From: an uncultured Pelagibacteraceae bacterium
Lineage (GTDB): Bacteria; Pseudomonadota; Alphaproteobacteria; Pelagibacterales; Pelagibacteraceae
Reading direction: 5' to 3'
NCBI GenBank assembly: GCA_902626725.1
Contig: CACOGI010000003.1
Span: 1-64,000 of the forward strand
Length of the DNA stretch: 64,000 nt
The first letter of the stretch is position 1; every line of letters starts with the position of its first letter. A model generated the notes under the pieces. That model did not search any database, was not told where the DNA came from, and saw only the letters and a program-made list of their open reading frames with translations. Below are positions 19,278-28,280 of this stretch, piece after piece. A program made the position numbers and the translations under genes.

Positions 19278-21359
19278 ATGAAAATACCACAACTTAAAAA
19301 AAAACCAGAGCTTAAATCTTGTCACAATAGGACATGGGAGGATAATTATAGTTGGATTCATCAAGATAATATTCTTGAGGTTTTAAAAGATAGTTCCAAA
19401 CTACTTCCAGATGTAAGAAAATATCTTGAAGAAGAAAATAATTTCACAGAACACAATTTAAAAGACACAAAAAAATGTCAGAAAATCTTATTTGATGAAA
19501 TAAAAGGTAGAATAAAGTTAGATGATGAGTCGTTAAAATTTAAAGATATAAAATATGAATATTGGACTAAAACAACTGCAGCAGGAAATTACTCAATAAA
19601 ACTTAGAAAGAAAATTGGAAGTAACACAATCGAAGAATTTTGGAATGGCGATAAAGAAAAAGGAAAATTAAAAACTGAATATTTTGGTGTGGGTGATTTG
19701 GAGGTAAGTTACAATGACAAACTTTTAGGTTATTCTTTAGATTTAAAAGGTTCTGAATATTACTCAATTTATATAAAAGATATTTCCTCAGGAAAATTAG
19801 TTACTGAAAAAATAGAAGAAACGAGTGGAAGTATTACTTTTAGTTTAGATGACAAATATTTTTTTTATTCAAAACTAGATGAATTTCATAGACCAAGAAA
19901 AATATTTAGACACCGAATTGGATCGTCAGTTAAAGAAGATGAGCTTATTTTTGAGGAAAAAAGTGAAGCATTTACTGTAAGCATAAGTTTGAGTTCAGAT
20001 GAAAAATATTTTTTTATTACAACATCAGATCATACTACATCTGAACAATACTATTTTGAAGTTACTGAAAAAAATCCAAAGCCAAAATTAATAAAAAAAA
20101 GAAAAAAGGGTGTAATTTACTCTGTCAATTCTTGGGATGAAAATTTTTATTGTCATACTAATGATAACGCAGAAGATTTCAAAATTGAAAGATGTGATGA
20201 TTTATCTAATCAAAAATGGGAAGTTTATATAGCGGCTAAAGATGAAGTTCTAATTGGAGGATTAATATTTTTAAATGATTGGATAATCAGAGGAGAAAAG
20301 TCAAATGCATTAGGAAAACTATTTGCCAGAAATAAAAAAACAGGAGCCGAAGAAGAATTAAAATTTACTGATGAGTCTGTGATTGTGCCCAGTGTTTCAT
20401 TGATACAAAGAGATAAAAATACTGACTTAGTTTACTTGTCATACTCATCCCCAAAAACACCAGGTAAAACTTATTTGTATAATTTAAAAACAAAAGAAAA
20501 AAAATTGGTAAAAGAACAAGAAATCCCATCTGGTCATAATCCCAATGACTATATAGTTGAAAGATTAGAGTGCCCTTCTCATGATGGAAGGTTAATTCCA
20601 ATTACAATAACTAGACATAAAAAAACAAAAATTAACGGATCAGCAAATTTACTTTTATATGGTTATGGATCATATGGAAGTTCAATGACACCAGACTTTT
20701 CCTCAACCAGATTAAGTTTAATTGATAGAGATATAATCTGGGTAACGGCACACATTAGAGGAGGAATGGAAAGAGGAATGAAATGGTGGAAAGAGGGAAA
20801 ACTTCTTAATAAAAAAAATACATTTGAAGATTATATACACGTTGCAAAGTTTTTAATTGAAAAAAAATATTCATCGAAAGGAAAAATTATTGGCATGGGT
20901 GGATCGGCTGGTGGTTTATTAATGGGAGCTGTAGTTAATCAATCACCAGAATTATTTCTTGGTATTGTTATGGCTGTACCATTTGTTGATTCTTTAACAA
21001 CTAACTTGGACCATTCTTTGCCATTGACCGTTGGAGAATTTGATGAATTCGGAAATGCAAAAGATAAAAGAGATCATTTTGATTACATTTACTCTTATGC
21101 TCCCTATAATAATATTAAAAAAATGGATTACCCTCACATGTTAATTACAACAAGCTTAAGTGATAATAGGGTGTTATTTGATGAGCCAGCAAAATTTACA
21201 GCCAAACTTAGAGATTTAAAAACAGATAATAACTTACTTTTGTTAAAAACCGAAATGAATGCTGGCCACGGAGGTAAGTCAGGTAGAGATGGTGCTATTG
21301 AAGAAATAGCTTTTGACTACGCATTTATATTGAAGATATCCAAAAAGATTAGAATTTAA
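19278..21359 (+). CDS. ptrB: Prolyl oligopeptidase family serine peptidase (oligopeptidase B type)
   Basis: 693 residues, S9A family, cleaving short peptides. The N-terminal beta-propeller is followed by an alpha/beta hydrolase domain with the catalytic triad S543 (GGSAGG), D629 (SLSDNRV) and H664 (NAGHGGKSGR). The length and the AHIRGGMERG segment match oligopeptidase B (protease II). No signal peptide, so cytoplasmic. The hsp20 promoter begins 4 bp after its stop codon. Confidence 0.93.
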   Translation: MKIPQLKKKPELKSCHNRTWEDNYSWIHQDNILEVLKDSSKLLPDVRKYLEEENNFTEHNLKDTKKCQKILFDEIKGRIKLDDESLKFKDIKYEYWTKTTAAGNYSIKLRKKIGSNTIEEFWNGDKEKGKLKTEYFGVGDLEVSYNDKLLGYSLDLKGSEYYSIYIKDISSGKLVTEKIEETSGSITFSLDDKYFFYSKLDEFHRPRKIFRHRIGSSVKEDELIFEEKSEAFTVSISLSSDEKYFFITTSDHTTSEQYYFEVTEKNPKPKLIKKRKKGVIYSVNSWDENFYCHTNDNAEDFKIERCDDLSNQKWEVYIAAKDEVLIGGLIFLNDWIIRGEKSNALGKLFARNKKTGAEEELKFTDESVIVPSVSLIQRDKNTDLVYLSYSSPKTPGKTYLYNLKTKEKKLVKEQEIPSGHNPNDYIVERLECPSHDGRLIPITITRHKKTKINGSANLLLYGYGSYGSSMTPDFSSTRLSLIDRDIIWVTAHIRGGMERGMKWWKEGKLLNKKNTFEDYIHVAKFLIEKKYSSKGKIIGMGGSAGGLLMGAVVNQSPELFLGIVMAVPFVDSLTTNLDHSLPLTVGEFDEFGNAKDKRDHFDYIYSYAPYNNIKKMDYPHMLITTSLSDNRVLFDEPAKFTAKLRDLKTDNNLLLLKTEMNAGHGGKSGRDGAIEEIAFDYAFILKISKKIRI

Positions 21360-21362
21360 CAA

Positions 21363-21390
21363 CTTGAAAAAAAAAAAATCACTCCTATAT
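21363..21390 (+). promoter_or_regulatory. RpoH (heat-shock sigma) type promoter of hsp20
   Basis: CTTGAA at 21363-21368, a 16-base spacer, CTATAT at 21385-21390 followed by GAAC. It has the same hexamers, the same spacing and the same trailing GAA as the groESL element at 4764-4791. The implied 5' untranslated region is about 56 bases; I did not find a clear RNA thermometer in it beyond short possible pairings. Confidence 0.75.
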
Positions 21391-21453
21391 GAACTATGTT
21401 GGTCGCCTAATGGGGCTAACAATAAATAAACTTGCTTAACAAAGGAGGATATT

Positions 21454-21900
21454 ATGACAAGTAAGGATTTATCTATATTTAACTCACTAAGACCTTTTTC
21501 AATTGGTTTTGACGATATGTTTGATCAGTTCGAAAATATGCTTGGTAATGGTTCTTTGACTATGCAGTCAAATTACCCGCCTTATAACATCAGAAAAACT
21601 GGTAAGGATAATTATGCAATCGAAGTTGCTTTAGCTGGTTTTAACAAAAACGATGTTGAAGTTGAGTTTGAAGATAATTTATTAACAGTAAGAACTAAAC
21701 AAGTTAATAAATCTGAAAATAATAATGCTGATGGAGAAATAATTCACAAAGGTATTTCGCAAAGACAATTTGCTAGATCATTTACAATAGCTGATGACGT
21801 AAAAGTGAATGGTGCTGAGTTAAAAGACGGTCTTTTAACAATATCTTGTGAAAGAATTGTTCCAGAGCATAAAAAAAGAAAACTTATTGATATTAAGTAA
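21454..21900 (+). CDS. ibpA: Small heat-shock protein Hsp20/IbpA
   Basis: A 148-residue alpha-crystallin-type holdase that keeps denatured proteins refoldable. It opens like IbpA (LRPFSIGFDDMFDQFE), and the crystallin domain contains YNIRKTGKDNYAIEVALAGF, ARSFTIADDVKV and LKDGLLTI. A very strong ribosome site (AAAGGAGGA, just upstream of 21454) suggests high expression. Monocistronic with its own RpoH-type promoter, and followed by a hairpin. Confidence 0.95.
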   Translation: MTSKDLSIFNSLRPFSIGFDDMFDQFENMLGNGSLTMQSNYPPYNIRKTGKDNYAIEVALAGFNKNDVEVEFEDNLLTVRTKQVNKSENNNADGEIIHKGISQRQFARSFTIADDVKVNGAELKDGLLTISCERIVPEHKKRKLIDIK

Positions 21901-21910
21901 GTATACCTTG

Positions 21911-21935
21911 CTTGCGGAGGTAAATTCTCCGCAGG
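21911..21935. other. GC-rich hairpin in the convergent gap after hsp20
   Basis: TGCGGAG (21913-21919) and CTCCGCA (21927-21933) form a perfect 7-bp stem, extendable by one wobble and one C-G pair, with a 7-base loop. No T-run follows on either strand, so it is not a standard intrinsic terminator. It may protect the 3' end of the hsp20 mRNA or act as a weak terminator between two convergent genes. Confidence 0.6.
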
Positions 21936-21938
21936 TAA

Positions 21939-22244
21939 TCAAAAGCAACCGTTAGATACAAATCCAATAACAATATAATTAAAGTCTATTTCAAATCTTC
22001 TTTCGCAAGGAATTCCATATTTCTTGGTGTTATAAACAAAAACTAAATTTCCTTTTTCATTTTTAAAGTCCTCATCTGGCTTTCCTAAATCCATTTTTAA
22101 AATATCAGAAGATTTTCCAATATATTTTGTTAGTTTTTGATTTTCTTTTTCAATTATTGCGTCTGTTTTTTCTTTTATAGTTTGGCAACCTGTTAAAAAA
22201 TTAATTAACAAAATAACAATAAAAAAAAATTTGAGCTTTAACAT
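21939..22244 (-). CDS. Small SmpA/OmlA-like lipoprotein
   Basis: 101 residues with a signal peptide and lipobox LTGC (Cys 20 is the likely acylation site). The mature part contains IGKSSDILKMDLGKPDE, which resembles the G-x-P hinge of SmpA/OmlA/BamE-type domains, and has two later cysteines (RRFEI preceded by C, and C near the end) that could form a disulfide. Exact function not recognised. Confidence 0.7.
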   Translation of the reverse strand: MLKLKFFFIVILLINFLTGCQTIKEKTDAIIEKENQKLTKYIGKSSDILKMDLGKPDEDFKNEKGNLVFVYNTKKYGIPCERRFEIDFNYIVIGFVSNGCF

Positions 22245-22370
22245 ATTTCAATATTATCAATTCAATTATGGCATAAATATAAACTTCTGAGTTGAAAATT
22301 GTGAATAAAGACTAGTTTTAAAAGGTAAATATACAGAGAATCAAATATTTATCATCTATTAGGAGGAAAA

Positions 22371-23681
22371 ATGCTTGAAAATTATTTTAATTATAAAAAA
22401 CACAAAACAGATTTTAAAACAGAGGTTATAGCTGGCGTGACTACTTTCTTGACGATGGCTTATATAATGTTTTTAAATCCATTTATATTATCGGGAGAAT
22501 TTGCCGGACCTGAAAAAGGATTCTTTGATTTCGGCGCAGTATATACAGCTACAATTTTAGCTACAGCATTAGCATGTTTTATAATGGCGTTTTATGGAAA
22601 AACATGGCCGATTGGGCTTGCACCTGGTATGGGTATTAATGCCTTTGTTGCTTTTGGGGTTTGTGCTGGAATGGGATACACACCACAAGAAGCTTTAGGT
22701 GCTGTTTTAGTTGCGGGAGTTTTATTTTTAATAATCTCACTCACTCCAATAAGAGCTTGGCTAATAAATTCAATTCCTAAAAGTTTAAAATTGGGAATTG
22801 GAGCTGGTATTGGTTTATTTTTAGCAATAATTGGTCTTCAAATTATGGAAGTTGTTGTTGATAACCCTGTAACGTTAGTACAATTAGGCAACTTGGGAGA
22901 TCCATTGGTATTGTTAGGGTGTGCAACTTTTATTGCAATCATAGTATTAGATAAAATGAATGTAAAAGGTAATATTATAATAGGCATTTTAGTATTTAGT
23001 ATTATTGCTTGGGCAACAGGACTGGCAAAATTTAATGGTATAGCAAGCTCACCACCATCAATGACATATTTATTTGAATTTGATTTGTCTGCTGCAATGA
23101 CTGCTGGAATGTCAACCGTAATATTTACTTTATTGTTTATCGATTTCTTTGACACTGCAGGAACTCTCACTTCAGTAGCAAATGTTGCTGGCAAAGTTGG
23201 TAAAGATGGGAAAGTTCAAGATATTAATAAAGCCATGTTGTCAGATAGTGTAAGTACTGTTGCAGGCGCAATGATGGGTACAACAACTGTTACTAGTTAT
23301 GTTGAGTCAGGAGCGGGAGTAAAAGCGGGTGGAAAAACTGGCATGACATCTCTTGTTATAGGAATACTATTTCTGTCATGTATATTTTTTGCTCCTTTAG
23401 CGACTAGTTTACCAAAGCAAATTGATGGTGCAGCATTACTTTTTGTTTCAGTACTTTTTATTAGAAATATAACTGATATAGAATGGAATGATATTTCAGA
23501 GTCAGCTCCAGCTATTCTTGCAATGATTTCAATGCCATTAACATATAGTATAAGTAATGGTATTGCTTTAGCGTTCGTATCTTATGCTTTAATCAAAATA
23601 TTTACTGGTAAGTTCTCATCCACTTCACCGGCAATATGGGTTGTTGCAATACTAAGTGTAATTAGTTTTGTAGTTGCATAA
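22371..23681 (+). CDS. NCS2-family purine permease, AzgA type
   Basis: A 436-residue multi-pass transporter, probably taking up adenine, guanine or hypoxanthine. It has the AzgA/PbuG opening (TDFKTEVIAGVTTFLTMAYI), an internal GLAPGMGINAF motif, and SGAGVKAGGKTGMTSL, a family signature. AGGAGGA just upstream of the ATG is a strong ribosome site. Convergent across the terminator lies a purine phosphoribosyltransferase gene, so uptake and salvage genes are neighbours. The 126-bp leader does not match the purine riboswitch. Confidence 0.9.
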   Translation: MLENYFNYKKHKTDFKTEVIAGVTTFLTMAYIMFLNPFILSGEFAGPEKGFFDFGAVYTATILATALACFIMAFYGKTWPIGLAPGMGINAFVAFGVCAGMGYTPQEALGAVLVAGVLFLIISLTPIRAWLINSIPKSLKLGIGAGIGLFLAIIGLQIMEVVVDNPVTLVQLGNLGDPLVLLGCATFIAIIVLDKMNVKGNIIIGILVFSIIAWATGLAKFNGIASSPPSMTYLFEFDLSAAMTAGMSTVIFTLLFIDFFDTAGTLTSVANVAGKVGKDGKVQDINKAMLSDSVSTVAGAMMGTTTVTSYVESGAGVKAGGKTGMTSLVIGILFLSCIFFAPLATSLPKQIDGAALLFVSVLFIRNITDIEWNDISESAPAILAMISMPLTYSISNGIALAFVSYALIKIFTGKFSSTSPAIWVVAILSVISFVVA

Positions 23682-23692
23682 ATAATAATTTT

Positions 23693-23719
23693 ATAGGGCT
23701 GGAAATTAACCAGCCCTAT
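23693..23719. terminator. Bidirectional terminator between purine permease and phosphoribosyltransferase
   Basis: Perfect 10-bp stem ATAGGGCTGG (23693-23702) / CCAGCCCTAT (23710-23719) with a 7-base loop. On the plus strand it is followed by a T-rich stretch (TTATTCTTTT); on the minus strand by AAAATTATTATT. The stop codon of the minus-strand gene (23716-23718) lies inside the stem. Confidence 0.9.
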
Positions 23720-24237
23720 TTATTCTTTTCAATAATTTGCTCTATAGATAAATCCTCATAATGCTCTGTTGGCTGTACAATCCAAGGATCAGAGCTCAAT
23801 CTAATGGGGCAGAAGTCTGGTTCGAATGACGAAGATTTTTTTTTCCATAAACATGCAGTTTTTACTTCTTTAATATAGTTTTTAGTTGGACCATAGTTTT
23901 TTAACCATTCAATACTTTTGTTAAGTGTCAAACCTGTATCTGATAAATCATCTATTAATAGGACTTTTTTAAAATCTTCATTTTTAGCCAAAGAACTTAT
24001 TTCTCTAGCAAACATCAATTGACCTTGCTGGTCTTCCATTCCTTTTCCTGAATAACTTTGAATTACTATATAGGCTATAGGAAGCTTTAGTATTCTAGAT
24101 AAAATATCTATTATTGGTGCAGCACCTCTCATAATGCCTATTAACACGGTTGGTTTATAACTTTTGTGAATTTCAACTGCTAGTTTTTCTACAATTTGTG
24201 AATATTCTTTAAAACTAATAATTAACTTCTCAGCCAT
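23716..24237 (-). CDS. gpt: Purine phosphoribosyltransferase (xanthine/guanine type)
   Basis: 173 residues, type I PRTase fold. The PRPP-binding motif VLLIDDLSDTGLT is at 92-104, with IMRGAA (35-40) as the pyrophosphate loop. It converts a purine base and PRPP to the nucleotide. The specific base is not determined by sequence; Gpt-like proteins are the closest match. The neighbouring AzgA-type permease supports a purine salvage role. The stop codon lies in the shared terminator stem. Confidence 0.82.
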   Translation of the reverse strand: MAEKLIISFKEYSQIVEKLAVEIHKSYKPTVLIGIMRGAAPIIDILSRILKLPIAYIVIQSYSGKGMEDQQGQLMFAREISSLAKNEDFKKVLLIDDLSDTGLTLNKSIEWLKNYGPTKNYIKEVKTACLWKKKSSSFEPDFCPIRLSSDPWIVQPTEHYEDLSIEQIIEKNK

Positions 24238-24280
24238 GAAAGTTTTTATTATATAAATAAATAAAAGTAAAAATAAATTT

Positions 24281-25177
24281 ATGAAAATTTTTGATTGTTT
24301 TATGTTTTATGATGAAGAATTGCTCTTAGACATAAGAATGAATATTTTAAATAATTTTGTTGATTATTTTGTAATTGTTGAAAGTAAATATTATCATAAT
24401 GGACAAATAAGAAATCTTAAATTTAATATTAATAATTACTCTAAATTTAAAGATAAAATAATCTATATTATTCATGACAAACAACCAGAGACACTAAACG
24501 AAATTAATGAAAATGATCATAAAGATATTGTTTCTTATAAAAAGATATTTAATGCACATTTAAGAGAAAATGATCAAAGAAATTTTATTAAAAAAGGTTT
24601 GATTAAATCTGAGGATGAGGATTTGATTCTCATTTCCGATGTTGATGAAATTCCCAATTTAGAAAAAGTAAATCTCAAAAACATAAAAAATAAGATAATC
24701 ATGTTTGAGCAAAATATATTTTACTATAAATTGAATAGATATTTAAAAGATTTTACATGGTTTGGAACCAAAGCTTGTAAAAAAAAAAATTTAATAAATC
24801 CGCAATGGCTTAGAAATATAAAAAGTAATAAATATCAATTTTTTAGAATAGATACTTTTTTTTCAAAATTAAAATATATAAACAAGCTTTATGTCAAAGA
24901 AGGTGGTTGGCATTTTTCTAATTTAAAAAATTCAAATGAAATTGAACTTAAACTTAAATCTTACTTACATCATCATGATTATGAAACTGAAGAACTGGGC
25001 CACAAAAAAATTGCTGAGTTGATAAAAAAAAACGAGACTATTTATGACATGCTCGCAGATAAAACGTCAGAGAAATATGGAGAAAACTCTAGAAAAAAAC
25101 TTGAAATATTTGAAACTAATAAATTACCATTATACATTCAAAAAAATTTGAATAAATTTTCAGAATGGATTGACTAA
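24281..25177 (+). CDS. Glycosyltransferase family 17 protein
   Basis: 298 residues. It opens with KIFDCFMFYDEELLLDIR and has the DVDEIP motif (D120 and D122) that binds metal and nucleotide sugar, both hallmarks of GT17 (beta-1,4-GlcNAc transferase-like). Bacterial members act on surface polysaccharide or glycoprotein; the acceptor is unknown. Only 2 bp separate it from the following DUF1330 gene. Confidence 0.88.
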   Translation: MKIFDCFMFYDEELLLDIRMNILNNFVDYFVIVESKYYHNGQIRNLKFNINNYSKFKDKIIYIIHDKQPETLNEINENDHKDIVSYKKIFNAHLRENDQRNFIKKGLIKSEDEDLILISDVDEIPNLEKVNLKNIKNKIIMFEQNIFYYKLNRYLKDFTWFGTKACKKKNLINPQWLRNIKSNKYQFFRIDTFFSKLKYINKLYVKEGGWHFSNLKNSNEIELKLKSYLHHHDYETEELGHKKIAELIKKNETIYDMLADKTSEKYGENSRKKLEIFETNKLPLYIQKNLNKFSEWID

Positions 25178-25179
25178 GC

Positions 25180-25467
25180 ATGAAAGGTTATATTATTTGT
25201 GTCTACGAAAGTATTAATGATGATAATGCTCTGAAAGATTATGCAGTGAAAGCAAAAGAAGCTGTAAACAAATTTAATGGTAAATTTTTAGTAAGAGGAG
25301 GAAAAAATATTTCTACTGAAGGAAAAAAATTTGTAAGAACAGTAGTAATTGAATTTACTTCCTTCGAAACTGCAAAAAAATTTTTTTATTCTAAAGAATA
25401 TCAAAATGCACATAATCTCTTAAAAGGTACTGTGTTAAGGCATCATCAAATAATTGAGGGATCCTAA
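25180..25467 (+). CDS. DUF1330 domain protein
   Basis: A 95-residue dimeric ferredoxin-like fold protein (MKGYIICVYESIND, GKFLVRGGK, FETAKKFFYSKEYQ). The DUF1330 family has no agreed function. It starts 2 bp after the GT17 stop codon and is probably cotranscribed with it. The last 4 bases overlap the convergent DNA glycosylase gene. Confidence 0.88.
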   Translation: MKGYIICVYESINDDNALKDYAVKAKEAVNKFNGKFLVRGGKNISTEGKKFVRTVVIEFTSFETAKKFFYSKEYQNAHNLLKGTVLRHHQIIEGS

Positions 25468-26099
25468 TATTGAATTGGTTCAGGATCAATGCTTCGCCAT
25501 AAATACCAAGTCGCAACAGAACAATAAGGTGTAAATTTTTTTTGTAAAAGAGAAACAAACTTTTTAGGTGGAAAATATTTTTTATTATAATTTTTAGAAA
25601 TCGCTCTTAAGAGTCCTATATCTTGTATAGGCCAAATATTAGACCTATTATATGTAAAAAGCAGAATCATCTCTGCCGACCATCTTCCTATTTGTTTTAA
25701 ATTTGAGAGATAAGATATTGCATCCTCATCATTCATTTTTGGTATTAATTTTGGATTAAATTGTTTGTTTATTATTTCTTTGGCTAAACTTTTTATACCA
25801 ATTACTTTCTGACGGCTCATGCCACAACTTTTTAATTGAGAAAAAGTTAATTTTGAAACTGTTTTAGCATTAATTTTGTTTTTACATTTTTTTTTGAATC
25901 TCATGAAAACTGAATTAGCAGCCACAACACTAATTTGTTGACCAATTATACTTTTGCATAATGAGAAAAAAATATCCCTCCTAGTTGATAAAGTTACTTC
26001 TGATGGTCCTTGATAATTTTTAATCAATTTTGATATAATTTTATCTCTTTTCGATAGATATTTTTTTGCTTTATTCCAGTATTTAGGAACTTTAGTCAT
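25464..26099 (-). CDS. alkA: DNA-3-methyladenine glycosylase II-like (AlkA type)
   Basis: 211 residues, HhH-GPD superfamily base-excision glycosylase. The first helix region is SIIGQQISVVAA (50-61), the helix-hairpin-helix is LSNLKQIGRWSAEMI (131-145), and the catalytic aspartate is D160 (WPIQDIGLLRA). It removes alkylated bases from DNA. The start overlaps the end of the EamA gene by 8 bp. Confidence 0.9.
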   Translation of the reverse strand: MTKVPKYWNKAKKYLSKRDKIISKLIKNYQGPSEVTLSTRRDIFFSLCKSIIGQQISVVAANSVFMRFKKKCKNKINAKTVSKLTFSQLKSCGMSRQKVIGIKSLAKEIINKQFNPKLIPKMNDEDAISYLSNLKQIGRWSAEMILLFTYNRSNIWPIQDIGLLRAISKNYNKKYFPPKKFVSLLQKKFTPYCSVATWYLWRSIDPEPIQY

Positions 26100-26976
26100 T
26101 AATTGTTTTTGAAGTAATAATACTTTTTTTATAAATTTCTCTTCTAAATATTATTAATGTTGAAGCAATGACTAAAAGAGCACCAATTAAAGTTTTTATT
26201 GTTGGTATTTCTCCCCAGATAAAATAACCAAAAATTATAGCAAAAACCAATGTAAGATATTTTAAAGGAGTCACTAGAGAAACCTCTGAATATTTATAGG
26301 ATTGGCTCAGCCACAAATTCGATGCTCCCCCAAAAAAACCAATTAGAGACAAAATCATAAAATGATTTAGACTAGGCATTACCCAGCCCCATGGGATTGT
26401 CAGAAAACTTAGTAAAGTAATCGCAATCGAAAAAAAAAGTGAAATTAACCAAACAGGTTCCGTCGACGAAAGTTGTCTTAATGTGATTGCAACATACGAA
26501 AGTCCAAGACAAAAAATTATTGGAAAAACATAATAAATATTAAGTTCACTTATGCCCGGTTCTGTTATAACAAGAATCCCGATAAATCCAACTAACACTG
26601 CCAACCATCTATAAATTCCAACTTTTTCACTTAATAAAAATATTGAGAGAATAGTAGTGAATATTGGAGCTGCAAACGATATGCTTACCACGGTTGCTAA
26701 TGGTAATTTTCTTAAAGCTATGAATATCGCTATTATAGCAACTAAACCTGCTACACATCTTAAAAAATGTAATCCAGGTCTTTTCGTTAAATAGAAATTA
26801 TGAATTCGATCTCGTGGAATGATAAAGAAATAGAAAATTATGCCAAAAAAACCCCTAAAGAATAATACTTGTCCCACAGGATAATCAACTGACCATTTGA
26901 CAATTACATCCATCAAAGAAAATCCACAAATGGACAGAAACATGTACAAAAATCCTAATTGATTTTTACTTAGCAT
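26092..26976 (-). CDS. EamA/DMT-family transporter (RhaT-like)
   Basis: 294 residues with ten predicted membrane segments in two repeated EamA units (about 5-140 and 150-280). Such carriers export or import small metabolites; the substrate is not visible. It overlaps alkA by 8 bp and is divergent from msrA with 35 bp between. Confidence 0.87.
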   Translation of the reverse strand: MLSKNQLGFLYMFLSICGFSLMDVIVKWSVDYPVGQVLFFRGFFGIIFYFFIIPRDRIHNFYLTKRPGLHFLRCVAGLVAIIAIFIALRKLPLATVVSISFAAPIFTTILSIFLLSEKVGIYRWLAVLVGFIGILVITEPGISELNIYYVFPIIFCLGLSYVAITLRQLSSTEPVWLISLFFSIAITLLSFLTIPWGWVMPSLNHFMILSLIGFFGGASNLWLSQSYKYSEVSLVTPLKYLTLVFAIIFGYFIWGEIPTIKTLIGALLVIASTLIIFRREIYKKSIITSKTIND

Positions 26977-27011
26977 ATGAATAATTTGTAGATTAATTTA
27001 AATCTTTATCA

Positions 27012-27455
27012 ATGCAAATAGCAATTTTAGCTCTTGGATGTTTTTGGGGACCAGAAATTAAGTTTAGTAAAATTGATGGTATTATTAAAACAGAAGTCGG
27101 ATATTGTGGTGGCAATAGTCCTTCAACAACTTATAAAGAAGTATGCACAGGAAAAACTAATCATGCTGAAGTTGTAAAACTTGATTATGACGAAAAAATT
27201 ATATCTTACGAAAAAATTTTAAAAATTTTCTTTCAAATTCACGATCCTACTACTCTTAATTCTCAAGGTCCAGATATAGGAACTCAATATAGAAGTGAAA
27301 TATTTTATTTAAATGATGATCAAAAAAAAATAGCTAAAAAAGTACTACAAGACGTTAATGATAGGTTATCAGGCAAAGTTGTTACAAAAATTTCTCTATT
27401 AAAAAATTATTGTCCGGCAGAGGAATATCATCAAAAATATTTAGAAAAAAGATAA
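27012..27455 (+). CDS. msrA: Peptide methionine sulfoxide reductase A
   Basis: 147 residues, reducing the S-isomer of methionine sulfoxide. The active site is GCFWG with nucleophile C10, followed by VGYCGGNSPSTTYKEVCTG and the C-terminal EEYHQKYL motif. At 147 residues it is shorter than most MsrA (about 165-215) and starts nearly at the active site, with no N-terminal extension. A sulfurtransferase gene follows after 2 bp. Confidence 0.92.
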   Translation: MQIAILALGCFWGPEIKFSKIDGIIKTEVGYCGGNSPSTTYKEVCTGKTNHAEVVKLDYDEKIISYEKILKIFFQIHDPTTLNSQGPDIGTQYRSEIFYLNDDQKKIAKKVLQDVNDRLSGKVVTKISLLKNYCPAEEYHQKYLEKR

Positions 27456-27457
27456 GA

Positions 27458-28273
27458 ATGTCATTAATAGAGTCAGATTGGTTGCAAGAAAACATTGATA
27501 AAGTAAAGATAATTGATTGCTCATGGCACATGCCCCAAACAAAAAGAAATGGATTTGAAGAATATAAAAAAAATCATATTCAAAACGCAATTTTTTTTGA
27601 TTTAGATAATAATTCAAAAAAAGATACTGACTTACCGCATATGCTTGTAGAATCTGAAAGCTGGGAAAAAATTGTATCAAATATGGGTATCTCAAAAAAT
27701 GATGAGATTGTTATTTATGATAACTCAGATGTAATTAGTTCCTGTCGCTGTTGGTTTAATTTTATTTATTTTGGACACAATCCTAAATTAGTCCACGTAT
27801 TAAATGGTGGTTTCCAAAAATGGATGGATGAAAAAAGAGATGTAACTGATAATAAGACAATTATTCAATCTTCAAAATATAAAAGTTTTGAAAAAAAAGA
27901 ATTAGTAAAGAAAAAAAAATTAATAGATCAAAATATTAATGATAAAAATTTTAAAGTAATTGATGCTAGAAGCAAAGAAAGATTTGATGGTAAAGTTCCA
28001 GAACCGAGAAAAGGATTAAGAAGTGGTAGTATCAAAAATTCATTCTGTATTCCGTTTAATCAATGTTTGAATAAAGATAAAACATTTAAAAGTCCAAAAG
28101 AACTTAGGATTGTGTTTGAAACTTGTTTAAAAAATATTAACGAACAAAATGTTGTTTTTTCATGTGGTTCTGGTGTTACTGCGTGTGTTTTGGCACTAGC
28201 TTATTCTTTAATTAATGATAGATATCTTCCTTGTATTTATGATGGCTCTTGGGCTGAATACGGTCTAATTTAA
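27458..28273 (+). CDS. sseA: 3-mercaptopyruvate sulfurtransferase (tandem rhodanese)
   Basis: 271 residues with two rhodanese domains; the active one is C-terminal. The loop CGSGVT (236-241, C236 as nucleophile) is the mercaptopyruvate type rather than the CRxGxR type of thiosulfate enzymes. The open frame extends to 27410 inside msrA, but MSLIESDWLQ at 27458 matches the family start. It lies 2 bp after msrA and 7 bp before the RND genes, so it shares a transcript with one or both. Confidence 0.92.
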   Translation: MSLIESDWLQENIDKVKIIDCSWHMPQTKRNGFEEYKKNHIQNAIFFDLDNNSKKDTDLPHMLVESESWEKIVSNMGISKNDEIVIYDNSDVISSCRCWFNFIYFGHNPKLVHVLNGGFQKWMDEKRDVTDNKTIIQSSKYKSFEKKELVKKKKLIDQNINDKNFKVIDARSKERFDGKVPEPRKGLRSGSIKNSFCIPFNQCLNKDKTFKSPKELRIVFETCLKNINEQNVVFSCGSGVTACVLALAYSLINDRYLPCIYDGSWAEYGLI

Positions 28274-28280
28274 ATTTACT

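Noticed and set aside
22245..22370. Purine riboswitch in front of the AzgA-type permease
   Set aside because: The leader lacks the conserved loops and junction bases of the purine aptamer; only a strong ribosome site is seen.
24770..24800. Long A-run in the GT17 gene as a possible programmed frameshift site
   Set aside because: Runs of 7-10 A are common in lysine codons throughout the window, and the frame remains open and family-like on both sides.
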